From: Pseudomonas haemolytica | Lineage (GTDB): Bacteria > Pseudomonadota > Gammaproteobacteria > Pseudomonadales > Pseudomonadaceae | Reading direction: 5' to 3' | DNA: 64,000 bases | Assembly: GCF_009659625.1 (NCBI RefSeq) | Contig: NZ_VOIW01000006.1 | Span: 310,001 to 374,000, forward strand | Part shown: positions 11,501-19,523 of the stretch, piece by piece | Position numbering within the stretch: position 1 is the first letter of the stretch | Layout: every line of letters begins with the position of its first letter | Notes under the pieces: model-generated | What the model was told of the DNA's origin: nothing | Databases searched by the model: none | The model's input: the letters and a program-made list of their open reading frames with translations, nothing else | Position numbers and translations under genes: made by a program

Positions 11501-14500
11501 ATCATCGGTGCTGCGTACCAGCGCCACCCGCAGCAACGGCGGGCGGGCCAGCTCGAAGCCTTGGCGATGGTGCTCGACGGCCAGGCCCTCCAACGCAGCG
11601 GTAAGGTCTTCACGCCCGCGCCAGTCGTATTCGGTAAACGGCAGACTGACCTGGCGATACACCACCTGCAGGGCCTGGCCCTGCTCGTCCTGCCAAACAA
11701 ATGCGGTGCGCAACATATCGTGCCGCGCCAGCACCTGCGCCCAGGCGTCCTGGAAGCGCGCCACATCCACACCCTGAACATCGGCGCGCAACTGGCTGAC
11801 GTAGACGTCGTCCTCGCCCTGCCGATAGAGGCTGTGGAACAGCATGCCCTGCTGCATCGGCGACAGCGGGTACAGGTCTTGCACCTCGCGCGACGGCAGC
11901 GCCAGGTCGTCCAATTGCTGCTGGGTCAGTCGAGCCAGGGCGACATCGGCCGGAGTGAAAGCACCTTGCTGCGGATCGATGCAATGCGCAATCAGCGCCA
12001 GCAGCTCTTGCCGATAATCGTCCGCCAGACGCTGGACAGTCGACGCCTCGAACATCTCACGACTGAACCCCCATTGCAGCGCCAGCTCGCCGCCATACAC
12101 CTGCCCTTCCACCGTCAGCCAGTTGGCCAGCGGTGCCTCGGGGTCCTGGGCCTGGCCGCTGCTTGCGCTGGCCGGCACAAACAACGCCGACTCATTGAAC
12201 TGGCGATCAAACTGGCCCAGGTAGTTGAAGGTGATGCGTGGCGCAGCCAGGTTCGACAGGCTTTCGCGGGCCTGCGACGTGCCCAGGTAACGCAGCAGGC
12301 CGTAGCCCAGGCCCTTGTCGGGCACCGCACGCAGTTGCTCCTTGACCGACTTGATCGCATCGGGCAGCTCGCCTTCGGCGTGCAGACGCACTGGGAACAG
12401 GCTGGTGAACCAGCCGACGGTGCGGCTCAGGTCGATGTCGTCGAACAGGTCTTCACGGCCGTGGCCTTCCAGCTGGATCAACGCGGCGGGCTGCGCGCTC
12501 CAGCGGCTGATCACCCGCGCCAGGGCGGTCAGCAGCAGGTCATTGACCTGGGTGCGATAGGCCGCTGGTGCGTCTTGCAGGAGGCGACGGGTCTGCTCGG
12601 CGTCCAGGCGCGTTTCCAGCTTGGCACCCAGACGGTTTTGCAGGCCGCCCTCGGGGTGATCGCAGGGCAATTCGGCGTCGATGGATTGCGCTTGCCAGTA
12701 CGGCAGTTGCGCATCGAGAGTTTGCGCGTGGTTGTGCAGCTGTTGCGCCCAATGCTGGAAGGCACTGGTTTTCGCTGGCAGCGCCTGGTCGCGGTAAGCC
12801 TGTTGCAGGTCTTCAAGCAGAATGCGCCAGGACACGCCATCGACGACCAAGTGGTGGATTACCAGCAGCAAACGTTGGCTGCCATCGGCCATGTTTACCA
12901 ACGCAGCACGTAGCAGCGGGCCTTGCTCCAGGTCGAGGCTGCGCTGGGTTTCATCACACAGCGCCGCCAATTCGGCGTCGGTGCTGGCGTGGGACTGCCA
13001 CAACAGCGGTTCGCTGAGCGGTGCAGCATGGCTCTGCTGCCAGCCGTCGGCCTGCTGCACAAAACGCAGGCGCAAGGCGTCGTGGTGGTGGATCAGTTGC
13101 GTCAACGCCGCGTCAAGCCGTACAGGCTCCAACGCTTCACGCGGGGTCAGCAGCAAGGACTGGTTCCAGTGATGACGCGCCGGGATCGCCTCGGCGAAAA
13201 AGCTCTGCTGTATGGGCGTCAGGATCACCTCGCCGCTGACCGGGTCTTGGTCGATCACGCTGACCTGGTCGAAGCTGGCCACGAGCGCCAGGCTGCGGAC
13301 GCTCTGGTACTGGAACAGGTCGCGTGGGCTCAGGCGAATACCGGCCTGGCGGGCGCGGCTGACCACCTGGATGGAGATGATCGAGTCGCCGCCCAGTTCG
13401 AAGAAGTTGTCATCCTGGCCGACTTGCTCAACGCCGAGTACATCACTCCAGATCGCTGCCAAGGCTTTTTGCAAGGCGTTTTGTGGCGCGACAAATGCCT
13501 GTTGCAGCGCCGCGTCCGGTACTGGCAATGCCTTGCGGTCGAGCTTGCCGTTGGCGGTCACCGGCAACTTGGCCAGCGTAATGAAGTGGGTTGGCACCAT
13601 GTACTCCGGCAAGCTTCTGAGCAGCCAGGCCTTGAGGTCGGTCGGCTCCTCGCCTTCGAGCACCAGGTACGCGACCAACTGCTTACCGCCGTGCACCAGC
13701 ACTACCGCTTCGCGCACTTGCGCGTGCTGCATCAGGCGCGTTTCGATTTCGCCCAGCTCGATACGCAAGCCGCGCAGCTTGACCTGATGATCGAGGCGGC
13801 CAAGGTATTCGATCACCCCATCGGCACGTTGGCGCACGCGGTCACCGGTACGATACAGGCGCTCGCCGGTCACGAACGGGCTGGGTACAAAGCGCTCGGC
13901 GGTCAACGCCGGGCGCCGGTGGTAACTGCGCGCCAGGCCGATGCCGCCCAGGTACAGCTCGCCGCAAACGCCGGCCGGCACCGGATTGAGTTGCGCGTCC
14001 AGCACATAGGTGCCGAGGTTGGCGATCGGGCGGCCAATGGGCACGCTGTCGGCGCCTTCATCGACGCAGGTCCAGTGGGTGACGTCGATGGCCGCTTCGG
14101 TCGGGCCATAGAGGTTGTACAGCGCTGCATCCGGCAACTTGGCGAACACGTGCAGTTGCGCATCCAGGGGCAAGGCTTCGCCGCTGCACACGATACGCTT
14201 GAGGCTCGTGCACGCCTGCACGCCCGGCTCATGGATGAACGCGTGCAGCATCGACGGCACGAAGTGCAAGGTGGTGATAGCGTGCTGGCCGATGGTTTCG
14301 ATCAGGCGCGCCGGTTCACGGTGTTCGCCAGGCGCGGCAACCACCAGGCGCGCGCCGGTCATCAGCGGCCAGAAGAACTCCCACACTGACACGTCGAAGC
14401 TGAACGGGGTTTTCTGCAACACCGCATCACTGGTATCCAAGCCATAGGCCTGCTGCATCCAGCTCAAGCGGTTGACCAGCGCGCGATGGCTGTTGCCGGC

Positions 14501-16513
14501 GCCTTTGGGCTTGCCGGTGGAGCCAGAGGTGTAGATCACATAGGCCAGGTTCAGGCCATGGACAGCCACAGCGGGCGCTTCGCTGCTGTAACCGTCAAGC
14601 CACAGCGCGGGCTGGTCCAGGGCAATCACCTGGATACCGACGGCGGGCAGCGAGGCCAGCAGGCTCTGCTGGCTGAGCAGCAGTTGAATGCCGCTGTCTT
14701 CGATCATGTAGGCCAGGCGTTCCTGGGGGTACTCAGGGTCGAGGGGCACATAGGCGCCACCGGCCTTGAGAATCGCCAGCAGGCCGATGACCATCTCGAT
14801 GGAGCGCTCGACACAGATCCCCACCAGCACGTCGGGGCCTACACCCTGCTCGCCCAAGGCATGGGCCAGTTGGTTGGCACGCGCATCGAGCTGGGCGTAG
14901 GTCAAGGTGGTCGTACCGAACACCAGTGCCGGTGCATTCGGGGTGCGCTGTGCCTGGTCTTCGATCAGGTGATGAATGGCGCGTTCGGTCGGGTACGACT
15001 CGGCGGTCTGGTTCCACGTGTGAACCAGCCGTTGCTGCTCGCTGGCATCGAGCATCGGCAGCTCGCCGACACGCTGTTCGCCATCCACCACCATTGCCTG
15101 CAACAGGCTGATCCAGTGTTGGGCCATGCGCGCAATGGTGGGCGCGTCGAACAGGTCATTGGCGTAGGTCAACGCGGCATGCAGGGTGCCGGATTTTTCA
15201 TAGGTATCCAGGGTCAGGTCGAACTGGGTGGTGCGGCCTTGCCATTCCACCAGGGCCAATTCCAGGCCGGATGCAGTGCTCACCGACGCGATGTCGGCGA
15301 CCACCGGCTGGTGGTTGTACATCACTTGGAACAGCGGCGTGTGGCTCAGGCTGCGCTCGAGTTTCAACGCTTCTACCAGGCGCTCGAAGGGCAACTCCTG
15401 GTGAGCCTGGGCGCCAAGGGCGTGCTCCTTGATGCCTTGCAGCAACTCGGCAATGCGGGTTTGCCCGGTCAGTTCGGTGCGCAGTACCTGGGTGTTGACG
15501 AAAAAACCGATCAGCCCTTCGACTTCGGTACGGTTGCGATTGGCAATTGGCACCCCGACGCGGATATCGCCCTGCCCGCTGTAGCGGTGCAGCAGCACAT
15601 TGAAGGCGCCGAGCAGCAGCATGAACAGGGTGACGTTGTGTTTTTGCGCGCAACTGCGCAGTTGCGCAGCCAGCGCCGGATCAATCGCGAAGTTATGCCG
15701 CGTGCCCTGGTAGCTGGGCATCGCCGGGCGCGGGTGGTCGGTTGGCAGTTCCAGTACCGGATGCTCATCACCAAGGCGCGCCTGCCAGTATTCCAATTGG
15801 CGCGCCTGCTCGCCTGCTTCCAGCCAGCGCCGCTGCCACAGGGCGTAGTCGCTGTACTGGATCGGCAGCGCCAGCAGTTGCGGCGCTTCGTTGCGTTCAT
15901 GGGCGTCGTAGCAACGGATGAACTCGTCGATCAGCACGTTCATCGACCAACCGTCGGAGACGATGTGGTGCAGGGTCAGCAGCAACACGTGCTCCTGATC
16001 GGCGAGCTTGAGCAGTTGCACACGCAGCAGCGGGCCGTGCTCCAGGTCGAAGGGCAACAGGGATTGGTGAGTGGCGGCGTCGTTGACAGCCTGTTCGCGC
16101 TCGGCGGCGGGCAAGGCACTGAAGTCCAGGTGCTCGACCGTCAGCGACGGCTCTATCGGCACCTGCGCCAGACGTTCATCGGCCTGTCGCTGGAACACGG
16201 TGCGCAGGGTTTCGTGACGCGCCACCAGGCTGGCAAACGCTTGCTGCATCGCTGGCAGGCTCAGCACGCCGGTCAAGCGCACCGCACCGGGCAAATTGTA
16301 GGCGCCGCTGGCCGGGTCCAGTTGCCAGAGAAACCACATGCGCTGCTGTGCGTAGGACAGCGCTTGGCGATCCTCCGCCTCCACCCCTGCCGGAATCGGA
16401 AACCGGGAAAAATCCACGCCTTCTTTCTGCAACGCTTGCAGGAACAGTTGGCGTTTTTCCAGGGGCAGCCCGATAAACCGGCGAGCAAGTTTCAAGGAGT
16501 CTTCAGCGTTCAT
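5516..16513 (-). CDS. pvdI: Pyoverdine-type non-ribosomal peptide synthetase, PvdI-like, three modules
   Basis: About 3665 residues. Domain order with landmark motifs: C (HHIVSDGWSM, ~183), A1 (TSGSTGKPKG, ~664), T (GGDSI, ~1044), E (HHLVVDGVSWR, ~1225), C (HHILMDGWSN, ~1684), A2 (TSGSTGRPKG, ~2153), T (GGHSL, ~2547), C (HHIISDGWSM, ~2734), A3 (TSGSTGMPKG, ~3213), T (GGHSL, ~3604). There is no thioesterase, so the chain passes to the next protein. By-eye pocket codes: A1 D-V-W-H-V-S-L-I-D (serine), A2 D-G-E-D-H-G-T-V-T (lysine type), A3 D-G-E-V-C-G-G-V-T (hydroxyornithine type, less sure). The E domain makes the first residue D-Ser, as in many pyoverdines. ATG at 16513 gives the MNAEDSLKLARRFI opening I recall for PvdI/PvdJ. 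A GTG 33 bases upstream is less likely. Cytoplasmic, iron-regulated siderophore assembly. Confidence 0.92.
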   Translation of the reverse strand: MNAEDSLKLARRFIGLPLEKRQLFLQALQKEGVDFSRFPIPAGVEAEDRQALSYAQQRMWFLWQLDPASGAYNLPGAVRLTGVLSLPAMQQAFASLVARHETLRTVFQRQADERLAQVPIEPSLTVEHLDFSALPAAEREQAVNDAATHQSLLPFDLEHGPLLRVQLLKLADQEHVLLLTLHHIVSDGWSMNVLIDEFIRCYDAHERNEAPQLLALPIQYSDYALWQRRWLEAGEQARQLEYWQARLGDEHPVLELPTDHPRPAMPSYQGTRHNFAIDPALAAQLRSCAQKHNVTLFMLLLGAFNVLLHRYSGQGDIRVGVPIANRNRTEVEGLIGFFVNTQVLRTELTGQTRIAELLQGIKEHALGAQAHQELPFERLVEALKLERSLSHTPLFQVMYNHQPVVADIASVSTASGLELALVEWQGRTTQFDLTLDTYEKSGTLHAALTYANDLFDAPTIARMAQHWISLLQAMVVDGEQRVGELPMLDASEQQRLVHTWNQTAESYPTERAIHHLIEDQAQRTPNAPALVFGTTTLTYAQLDARANQLAHALGEQGVGPDVLVGICVERSIEMVIGLLAILKAGGAYVPLDPEYPQERLAYMIEDSGIQLLLSQQSLLASLPAVGIQVIALDQPALWLDGYSSEAPAVAVHGLNLAYVIYTSGSTGKPKGAGNSHRALVNRLSWMQQAYGLDTSDAVLQKTPFSFDVSVWEFFWPLMTGARLVVAAPGEHREPARLIETIGQHAITTLHFVPSMLHAFIHEPGVQACTSLKRIVCSGEALPLDAQLHVFAKLPDAALYNLYGPTEAAIDVTHWTCVDEGADSVPIGRPIANLGTYVLDAQLNPVPAGVCGELYLGGIGLARSYHRRPALTAERFVPSPFVTGERLYRTGDRVRQRADGVIEYLGRLDHQVKLRGLRIELGEIETRLMQHAQVREAVVLVHGGKQLVAYLVLEGEEPTDLKAWLLRSLPEYMVPTHFITLAKLPVTANGKLDRKALPVPDAALQQAFVAPQNALQKALAAIWSDVLGVEQVGQDDNFFELGGDSIISIQVVSRARQAGIRLSPRDLFQYQSVRSLALVASFDQVSVIDQDPVSGEVILTPIQQSFFAEAIPARHHWNQSLLLTPREALEPVRLDAALTQLIHHHDALRLRFVQQADGWQQSHAAPLSEPLLWQSHASTDAELAALCDETQRSLDLEQGPLLRAALVNMADGSQRLLLVIHHLVVDGVSWRILLEDLQQAYRDQALPAKTSAFQHWAQQLHNHAQTLDAQLPYWQAQSIDAELPCDHPEGGLQNRLGAKLETRLDAEQTRRLLQDAPAAYRTQVNDLLLTALARVISRWSAQPAALIQLEGHGREDLFDDIDLSRTVGWFTSLFPVRLHAEGELPDAIKSVKEQLRAVPDKGLGYGLLRYLGTSQARESLSNLAAPRITFNYLGQFDRQFNESALFVPASASSGQAQDPEAPLANWLTVEGQVYGGELALQWGFSREMFEASTVQRLADDYRQELLALIAHCIDPQQGAFTPADVALARLTQQQLDDLALPSREVQDLYPLSPMQQGMLFHSLYRQGEDDVYVSQLRADVQGVDVARFQDAWAQVLARHDMLRTAFVWQDEQGQALQVVYRQVSLPFTEYDWRGREDLTAALEGLAVEHHRQGFELARPPLLRVALVRSTDDRWHLIYTSHHILMDGWSNALVLNEVLQVCKGQALPPAGAAFSHHIAWLQQQDPALGEAFWRQRLAQLDEPTHLAHSVAKTAELNAVAYGEVRCELDEDQTRRLVAFARTHQVTLNTLVQSAWLLLLQRYTGQASVTCGVTVSGRPAQLASVEQQVGLFINTLPLIAAANPAQSVSDWVRTVQALNLEMREHEHTPLFDIQRWAGSAGEALFDTLVVFENFPVAKSLEQSDDIGLRFSNVSHQERTNYPLTLTAHGGQRLSLHLEYLCAEFATDAVQHIAAYLQGLLQQFVAAPQQALGAIPLLLAHEHLRVLHDWNPPHAAQPAQASVLQRFEQQAALHPNNIALILDQQRMSYAELNVRSNRLAHRLIELGVAADSLVGVAVDRSLEMIVGLLAVLKAGGAYVPLDPKYPAERLQCMIEDSGLQLLLTQQPLLERLPITDNLTLVCLEQASGWLADYSAQNPLPRAQPTHLAYVMFTSGSTGRPKGVGIDQASLARHVEVFCELFALQSHDRVLQFGTFNFDGFVEQLYPALCSGAAVVVRGGDLWDSDTFYQQLLDHDISVVDLTTAYWLQLVRDFAERGPRDYGRLRQLHIGGEAMPPEGLNAWREAGLQHVRLLNTYGPTEATVTATALDCAAYVDGREALPSMMPIGRVLDGRAIYLLDANLNPVPVGVAGELVIGGPLLARGYFNRPDLTADRFIPDPFCAGGAGRLYRTGDLARYRADGMIEYVGRIDHQVKVRGFRIELGEIEARLLAQSSVREALVIAADNQLVGYVVASQALSESAQGALCEQLKATLREELPDYMVPAHLVLLDRLPLSPNGKLDRAALPKPDASQSLANWIAPVSAVEQQVAAIWAQVLGAERVGLSDHFFEMGGHSLLATQVVSRVRHGLGIEVALKTLFEQPVLREFVAALGRVNDSAPQMTAVARDQPLLLSYAQERQWFLWQLDPTSAAYHVPSTLRLTGQLDKVALQRAFDTLVARHESLRTHLHQETARTVQVINPQARVQLASMDADQAGLKAMVEALITQPFDLRQGPLMRVSLLRLAEDEHVLVLVQHHIISDGWSMQVMVDELVQLYAAYSQGQDLHLPALPIQYADYAVWQRNWMEAGEKTRQLDYWRALLGGEQPVLELPFDHQRPAVPTHRGARLNIELPTPLIDSLKHLAQREGVTLFMLLLASYQVLLHRYSGQRDIRVGVPIANRNRVETERLLGFFVNTQVLKADIDGHTTVHQLLAQVKQRALEAQAHQDLPFEQLVEALQPERSLSLSPLFQVAFNHHISLSGRHLQRLAQLDMSPVSWDEAVAQFDLTLDIEEAEDRLAASLSYATDLFEASTIERMARHWLNLLQAMVADQQQMIGQLKLLDAAEQQHILQVWDCSGAGFPAQRLVHELVGDRALQTPDAVAVKFDAQTLSYGELDRQANRLAHALIARGVGPEVRVAIAMPRSAEIMVAFLAVMKAGGVYVPLDIEYPRDRLLYMMEDSRAQLLLTHTRALQQLPIPEGLGALAIDRSEDWADYSDTAPDVSLDGDNLAYVIYTSGSTGMPKGVAVSHGPLVAHIIATGERYETSPADCELHFMSFAFDGSHEGWMHPLINGASVLIRDDSLWLPEYTYQQMHRHNVTMAVFPPVYLQQLAEHAERDGNPPAVRVYCFGGDAVAQASYDLAWRALKPTYLFNGYGPTETVVTPLLWKARKGDPCGAVYAPIGTLLGNRSGYVLDSQLNLQPIGVAGELYLGGEGVARGYLERPALTAERFVPDPFGKPGSRVYRSGDLTRGRPDGVVDYLGRVDHQVKIRGFRIELGEIEARLREQNSVGETVVVAQDGPTGKQLVAYVVPAEAMPDEAVFRDTLRRALKTRLPDYMVPAYFMFLAQMPLTPNGKLDRRGLPEPDPSQLQQHYVAPQTELEQQVAAIWADVLRLPQVGLNDNFFEIGGHSLLAIQITSRVQSELGLEVPLVEVFQTDSLRAYVQAAATFRAGTAEDFDDLRDFLSELEAI

Positions 16514-16568
16514 TTCTTCGAATCCGGGGCAATAGGCGGGAAGCACAAAGGCACGTCGTCCCTATAAA

Positions 16569-16592
16569 ACGAACCGGAAGAGGAAAAATTAG
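16569..16592 (-). promoter_or_regulatory. Candidate PvdS (iron-starvation sigma) promoter of the synthetase operon
   Basis: On the minus strand CTAAT at 16592-16588 is followed after 16 bases by CGT at 16571-16569, about 55 bases before the ATG at 16513. The PvdS consensus is TAAAT, 16-17 bases, CGT, so the upstream box matches imperfectly; read as TAATT the spacer would be 15. Position and context suit an extracytoplasmic sigma promoter. Confidence 0.45.
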
Positions 16593-16743
16593 CGGGGGAT
16601 GGGGGGCTGTTGTCCGCGAGAAATGCGGGCTGCCGGGAAGCGTCCTACGAAAAACCAGTACGCTGCCGATATTTTCAGCGATGCGTGCGATCTAGGCTGC
16701 CGACGTCAGATTACCCAGCCGGTGACGCGAGGAAAATCCGAGA

Positions 16744-16953
16744 GTGAATCGCCAACTGCAATACCAAGGCTATACCGGCTCAATTGAATACAGCGCTGAG
16801 GACAATTGCCTGTTTGGCAGGCTTTTGTACATCAGCGCACTGGTGAGTTATGAAGGGCAAACCGAACAAGCGTTGGAGGCGGCCTTTCGAGAAGCCGTGA
16901 ATGACGTTCTTAAACGGGAACGCAACGAAGCCCGTCAGCCCAACCGCCGGTAA
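16744..16953 (+). CDS. HicB-family antitoxin-like protein, solitary
   Basis: A 69-residue protein from a GTG start preceded by GAGGAAAA. It has the HicB-type partial RNase H-like fold signature: YTGSIEYSAEDNCLFGRLL, then a YEGQT turn and a helix with FREAVNDVL. Family members usually neutralise a HicA mRNA interferase and repress their own operon. No HicA-sized double-stranded-RNA-binding protein lies on either side: upstream is the siderophore synthetase promoter and downstream is a convergent MFS gene. The C-terminus (RNEARQPNRR) is short and basic, with no obvious HTH or ribbon-helix-helix DNA-binding part. Its 3' end overlaps the convergent MFS gene by 19 bases. It is therefore an orphan HicB-like protein of unknown role. 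Confidence 0.75.
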   Translation: MNRQLQYQGYTGSIEYSAEDNCLFGRLLYISALVSYEGQTEQALEAAFREAVNDVLKRERNEARQPNRR

Positions 16954-18107
16954 CCCAACACCGCCGAGCCCAACACCACCGCCCCCGCCGCCAACGCCAC
17001 CCAGAACCCGCTGGCGGCGCCGAAGTGGTCGATCATCCAACCGGAGCTGGCGGCACCCATGGCCACGCCGATGCTCAGGCCGGTGATCAGCCAGGTCATG
17101 CCTTCGGTTAAGCGGCTGGGTGGGACGATCTGCTCGACCATGGCCATGGACACGATCAACGTGGGCGCGAAAAACAGGCCGGAGATGAAAATCGCAGCGG
17201 CCAGGCCCGGAATATTGCTCACCAGCAACAAGGGCAAGGTGGTCAACGCCGTGGCTACGCCGCAGCACAGGAACTGGCGCGGCAACGGCGCCTTCAGCTT
17301 GAGGGCACCGAAGGCCAACCCGGCCAGGCACGAACCGATGGCATACACCGACAGCACGATACTCGCCGCCGCTGGCTGGCCCTGCTGCTGGGCGAACGCC
17401 ACACTGACCACATCCACCACGCCGACGATCACACCCATGGCCAGCAGCAGGATCATCAGGATCAGTACCGACGGTGAAGCGATCAGCCAACGGCCATGGG
17501 CGCCTTGGTGGGCGTGAACGGGTGGCTCGGTTTGCCGTTGCATTACAAAGGTGGTGACACCCACGGCCAACAACACTGCCGCGACCAGGGGCCCGGCCTC
17601 AGGAAACAGCACCACGCTCAAGCCCACGGAAATCGGCGGGCCGACGATGAAGCACACCTCATCCAGCACCGACTCCAGGGCAAACGCGGTTTGCAGCTTG
17701 GGCTGGCCGCGATACAGCTCGGTCCAGCGCGCCCGCACCATGGCCGACATATTGGGCATGCAACCGGCCAGCGCGGCGAACAGGAACAGCGTCCAGTTCG
17801 GGGCCTGCAAGCGCGTGCACAGCAGCAACATCAAAAGCGCCCCGCCGCCGATCAGCGCGGCAATCGGCAGCACCTTGCCCTGGCTGTAACGGTCAACCCA
17901 ACGTGACACCTGCGGCGCACAGAATGCCGTGGCCAAGGCAAACACCGCCGCCACCGAGCCGGCCAGCCCATAGCCGCCATGAACCTGGGAGAGCATGGTG
18001 ATCAGGCCGATGCCGGTCATCGATATCGGCATGCGCGCCAGCATGCCGGCCAGTACAAAAGCCCGAGCGCCAGGAACCTGGAACAACTCGGCGTAGGGGT
18101 TTGCCAT
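16935..18107 (-). CDS. MFS transporter
   Basis: A 390-residue protein with about twelve hydrophobic segments and a short cytoplasmic N-terminus (MANPYAELFQVPGARAF). It has the two-halved arrangement and length of a drug/metabolite:H+ antiporter of the major facilitator superfamily. A loop of about 25 polar residues (TEPPVHAHQGAHGRW) near residue 195 separates the halves. No substrate can be read. It starts 41 bases after the MATE gene stop on the same strand with no hairpin between, so DUF2239, MATE and MFS genes probably form one operon. The closeness to pyoverdine genes is suggestive only; known pyoverdine exporters are ABC/RND type. Its 3' end overlaps the convergent HicB-like gene by 19 bases. 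Confidence 0.85.
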   Translation of the reverse strand: MANPYAELFQVPGARAFVLAGMLARMPISMTGIGLITMLSQVHGGYGLAGSVAAVFALATAFCAPQVSRWVDRYSQGKVLPIAALIGGGALLMLLLCTRLQAPNWTLFLFAALAGCMPNMSAMVRARWTELYRGQPKLQTAFALESVLDEVCFIVGPPISVGLSVVLFPEAGPLVAAVLLAVGVTTFVMQRQTEPPVHAHQGAHGRWLIASPSVLILMILLLAMGVIVGVVDVVSVAFAQQQGQPAAASIVLSVYAIGSCLAGLAFGALKLKAPLPRQFLCCGVATALTTLPLLLVSNIPGLAAAIFISGLFFAPTLIVSMAMVEQIVPPSRLTEGMTWLITGLSIGVAMGAASSGWMIDHFGAASGFWVALAAGAVVLGSAVLGYRRLG

Positions 18108-18148
18108 GACTTGAACGCCTTCTGGTCCTTAAATTGCGCAATCTTTTA

Positions 18149-19504
18149 TCACACCAACCGCTTGATCTGCTTATGCCGCCACACCAATCGGTAATAAGCG
18201 GTCTGCAACACCAGCATCGCCAGGTACGTCACCGGGAACGCCATCCACACCCCTTCCAACCCGAAGTGGGCGTTGAACAGATACGCCATCGGCAGCTCCA
18301 CGCAGAGCACGCAGAAGATCGAGATCGCCACTGGCATCAGCACCACGCCACTGGCGCGCATGATGCCGCCGATCACCGCCTGGAACCCGAACACCAGGAT
18401 GCTCCAGAGCATGATGTGCAACAGGTGTTCGGCCCTGACCCGTGCGCCGTCGTCGGTGATGAACAGGCCCAGCAGCCAGTGCGACAGCCCATAACCGAGC
18501 ACGATCAGGCCGCCGGTCAGGCACAGGTTGATCACCAAACCGGTACGCAAGATCGGTCCGATGCGCTCCAGGCGCCCGGCGCCAATCGCCTGGGCACCGA
18601 GAATCGACGCGGTGATGGCAATCGACAGCGCCGGAAACTGCACATAGTTGACGATCTGCGTCACCGCGCCATAGGCCGCCGTGGCTTGGGAGCCATGGCC
18701 GTTGACCAGCGCCAGGATGACCAATTCCGACAGCGACAACACCACCATTTGCAAGCCTGTCGGCAAGCCGATGCGCAGGACTTTGCCGAGGATGACGCGA
18801 TCCAGGCGCAAGGCCGCGAGCAGCTCGCGGTCCGGCGCCATCACATGGTTTTTATGCCGCAGGCGCAAGATCAGGAACAGCATCGCCAAGGCGTTACCCA
18901 CTAACCCCGCGTACACCGCACTCTGGATGCCCATAGGCGGCAGGCCGATCCAGCCGCGAATCAGCGCCGGGGTCAGCAACAAGCCCACCAGGGTCGAGAC
19001 CATCAACGCCAACAACGGCGAAATCGTGTCGCTGACCCCGCGCAGCAGTTGGGTATAGAGGATGAACACCAGCAACAGCGGCATGATCAACATCATCATC
19101 TGCGCGTAACCCACCGCATCGTCGAGCACATCCACCGGCGTGCCCAGTGCCTGCAACGCCGGGCGTGCGAACAGGCTGCCGAGCACGGCGGCAATCAGGC
19201 CCACCAGCGCTCCCAGGGTCAGAGTGGCACCGGTGATCACCTTGACCAATCCAGTCTCCTGGGCGCCCCACGCCTGACCGATCAACACCGAGGCGCCCGC
19301 CCCCAGGCCGATCACCAGGGCGATAAAGAAAAACACGATGGGGAACATCCCCGACACCGCCGCCAGCGCCTGGGTGCCGAGCATTTGCCCGACATAGATG
19401 CCGTTGAGGGTGCCGGAAAAGCTTTGCAGAAAATTGGACAGCACCATGGGTGCCAGAAAGATCAGGTAGATCTGCCAAAGCGGCCGTTGCTGGGTAACTT
19501 CCAT
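18149..19504 (-). CDS. MATE family efflux transporter
   Basis: The chosen ATG at 19504 gives 451 residues beginning MEVTQQRPLWQIYLIFLAP, the usual MATE N-terminus entering helix 1. Upstream in-frame codons would run back into the DUF2239 gene. Twelve hydrophobic segments are visible, with the family pattern LSNFLQSFSGTLNGIYVGQ in helix 1-2 and GAGASVLIGQAWGA in helix 2-3. MATE proteins export cationic drugs or metabolites in exchange for Na+ or H+. The start is 20 bases after the DUF2239 stop, so the two are almost certainly co-transcribed. Expression would then depend on the CCCGGG-box promoter at 20106-20164. The substrate cannot be read. Confidence 0.9.
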   Translation of the reverse strand: MEVTQQRPLWQIYLIFLAPMVLSNFLQSFSGTLNGIYVGQMLGTQALAAVSGMFPIVFFFIALVIGLGAGASVLIGQAWGAQETGLVKVITGATLTLGALVGLIAAVLGSLFARPALQALGTPVDVLDDAVGYAQMMMLIMPLLLVFILYTQLLRGVSDTISPLLALMVSTLVGLLLTPALIRGWIGLPPMGIQSAVYAGLVGNALAMLFLILRLRHKNHVMAPDRELLAALRLDRVILGKVLRIGLPTGLQMVVLSLSELVILALVNGHGSQATAAYGAVTQIVNYVQFPALSIAITASILGAQAIGAGRLERIGPILRTGLVINLCLTGGLIVLGYGLSHWLLGLFITDDGARVRAEHLLHIMLWSILVFGFQAVIGGIMRASGVVLMPVAISIFCVLCVELPMAYLFNAHFGLEGVWMAFPVTYLAMLVLQTAYYRLVWRHKQIKRLV

Positions 19505-19523
19505 GAAGGTGCGGGTCCCTGGG

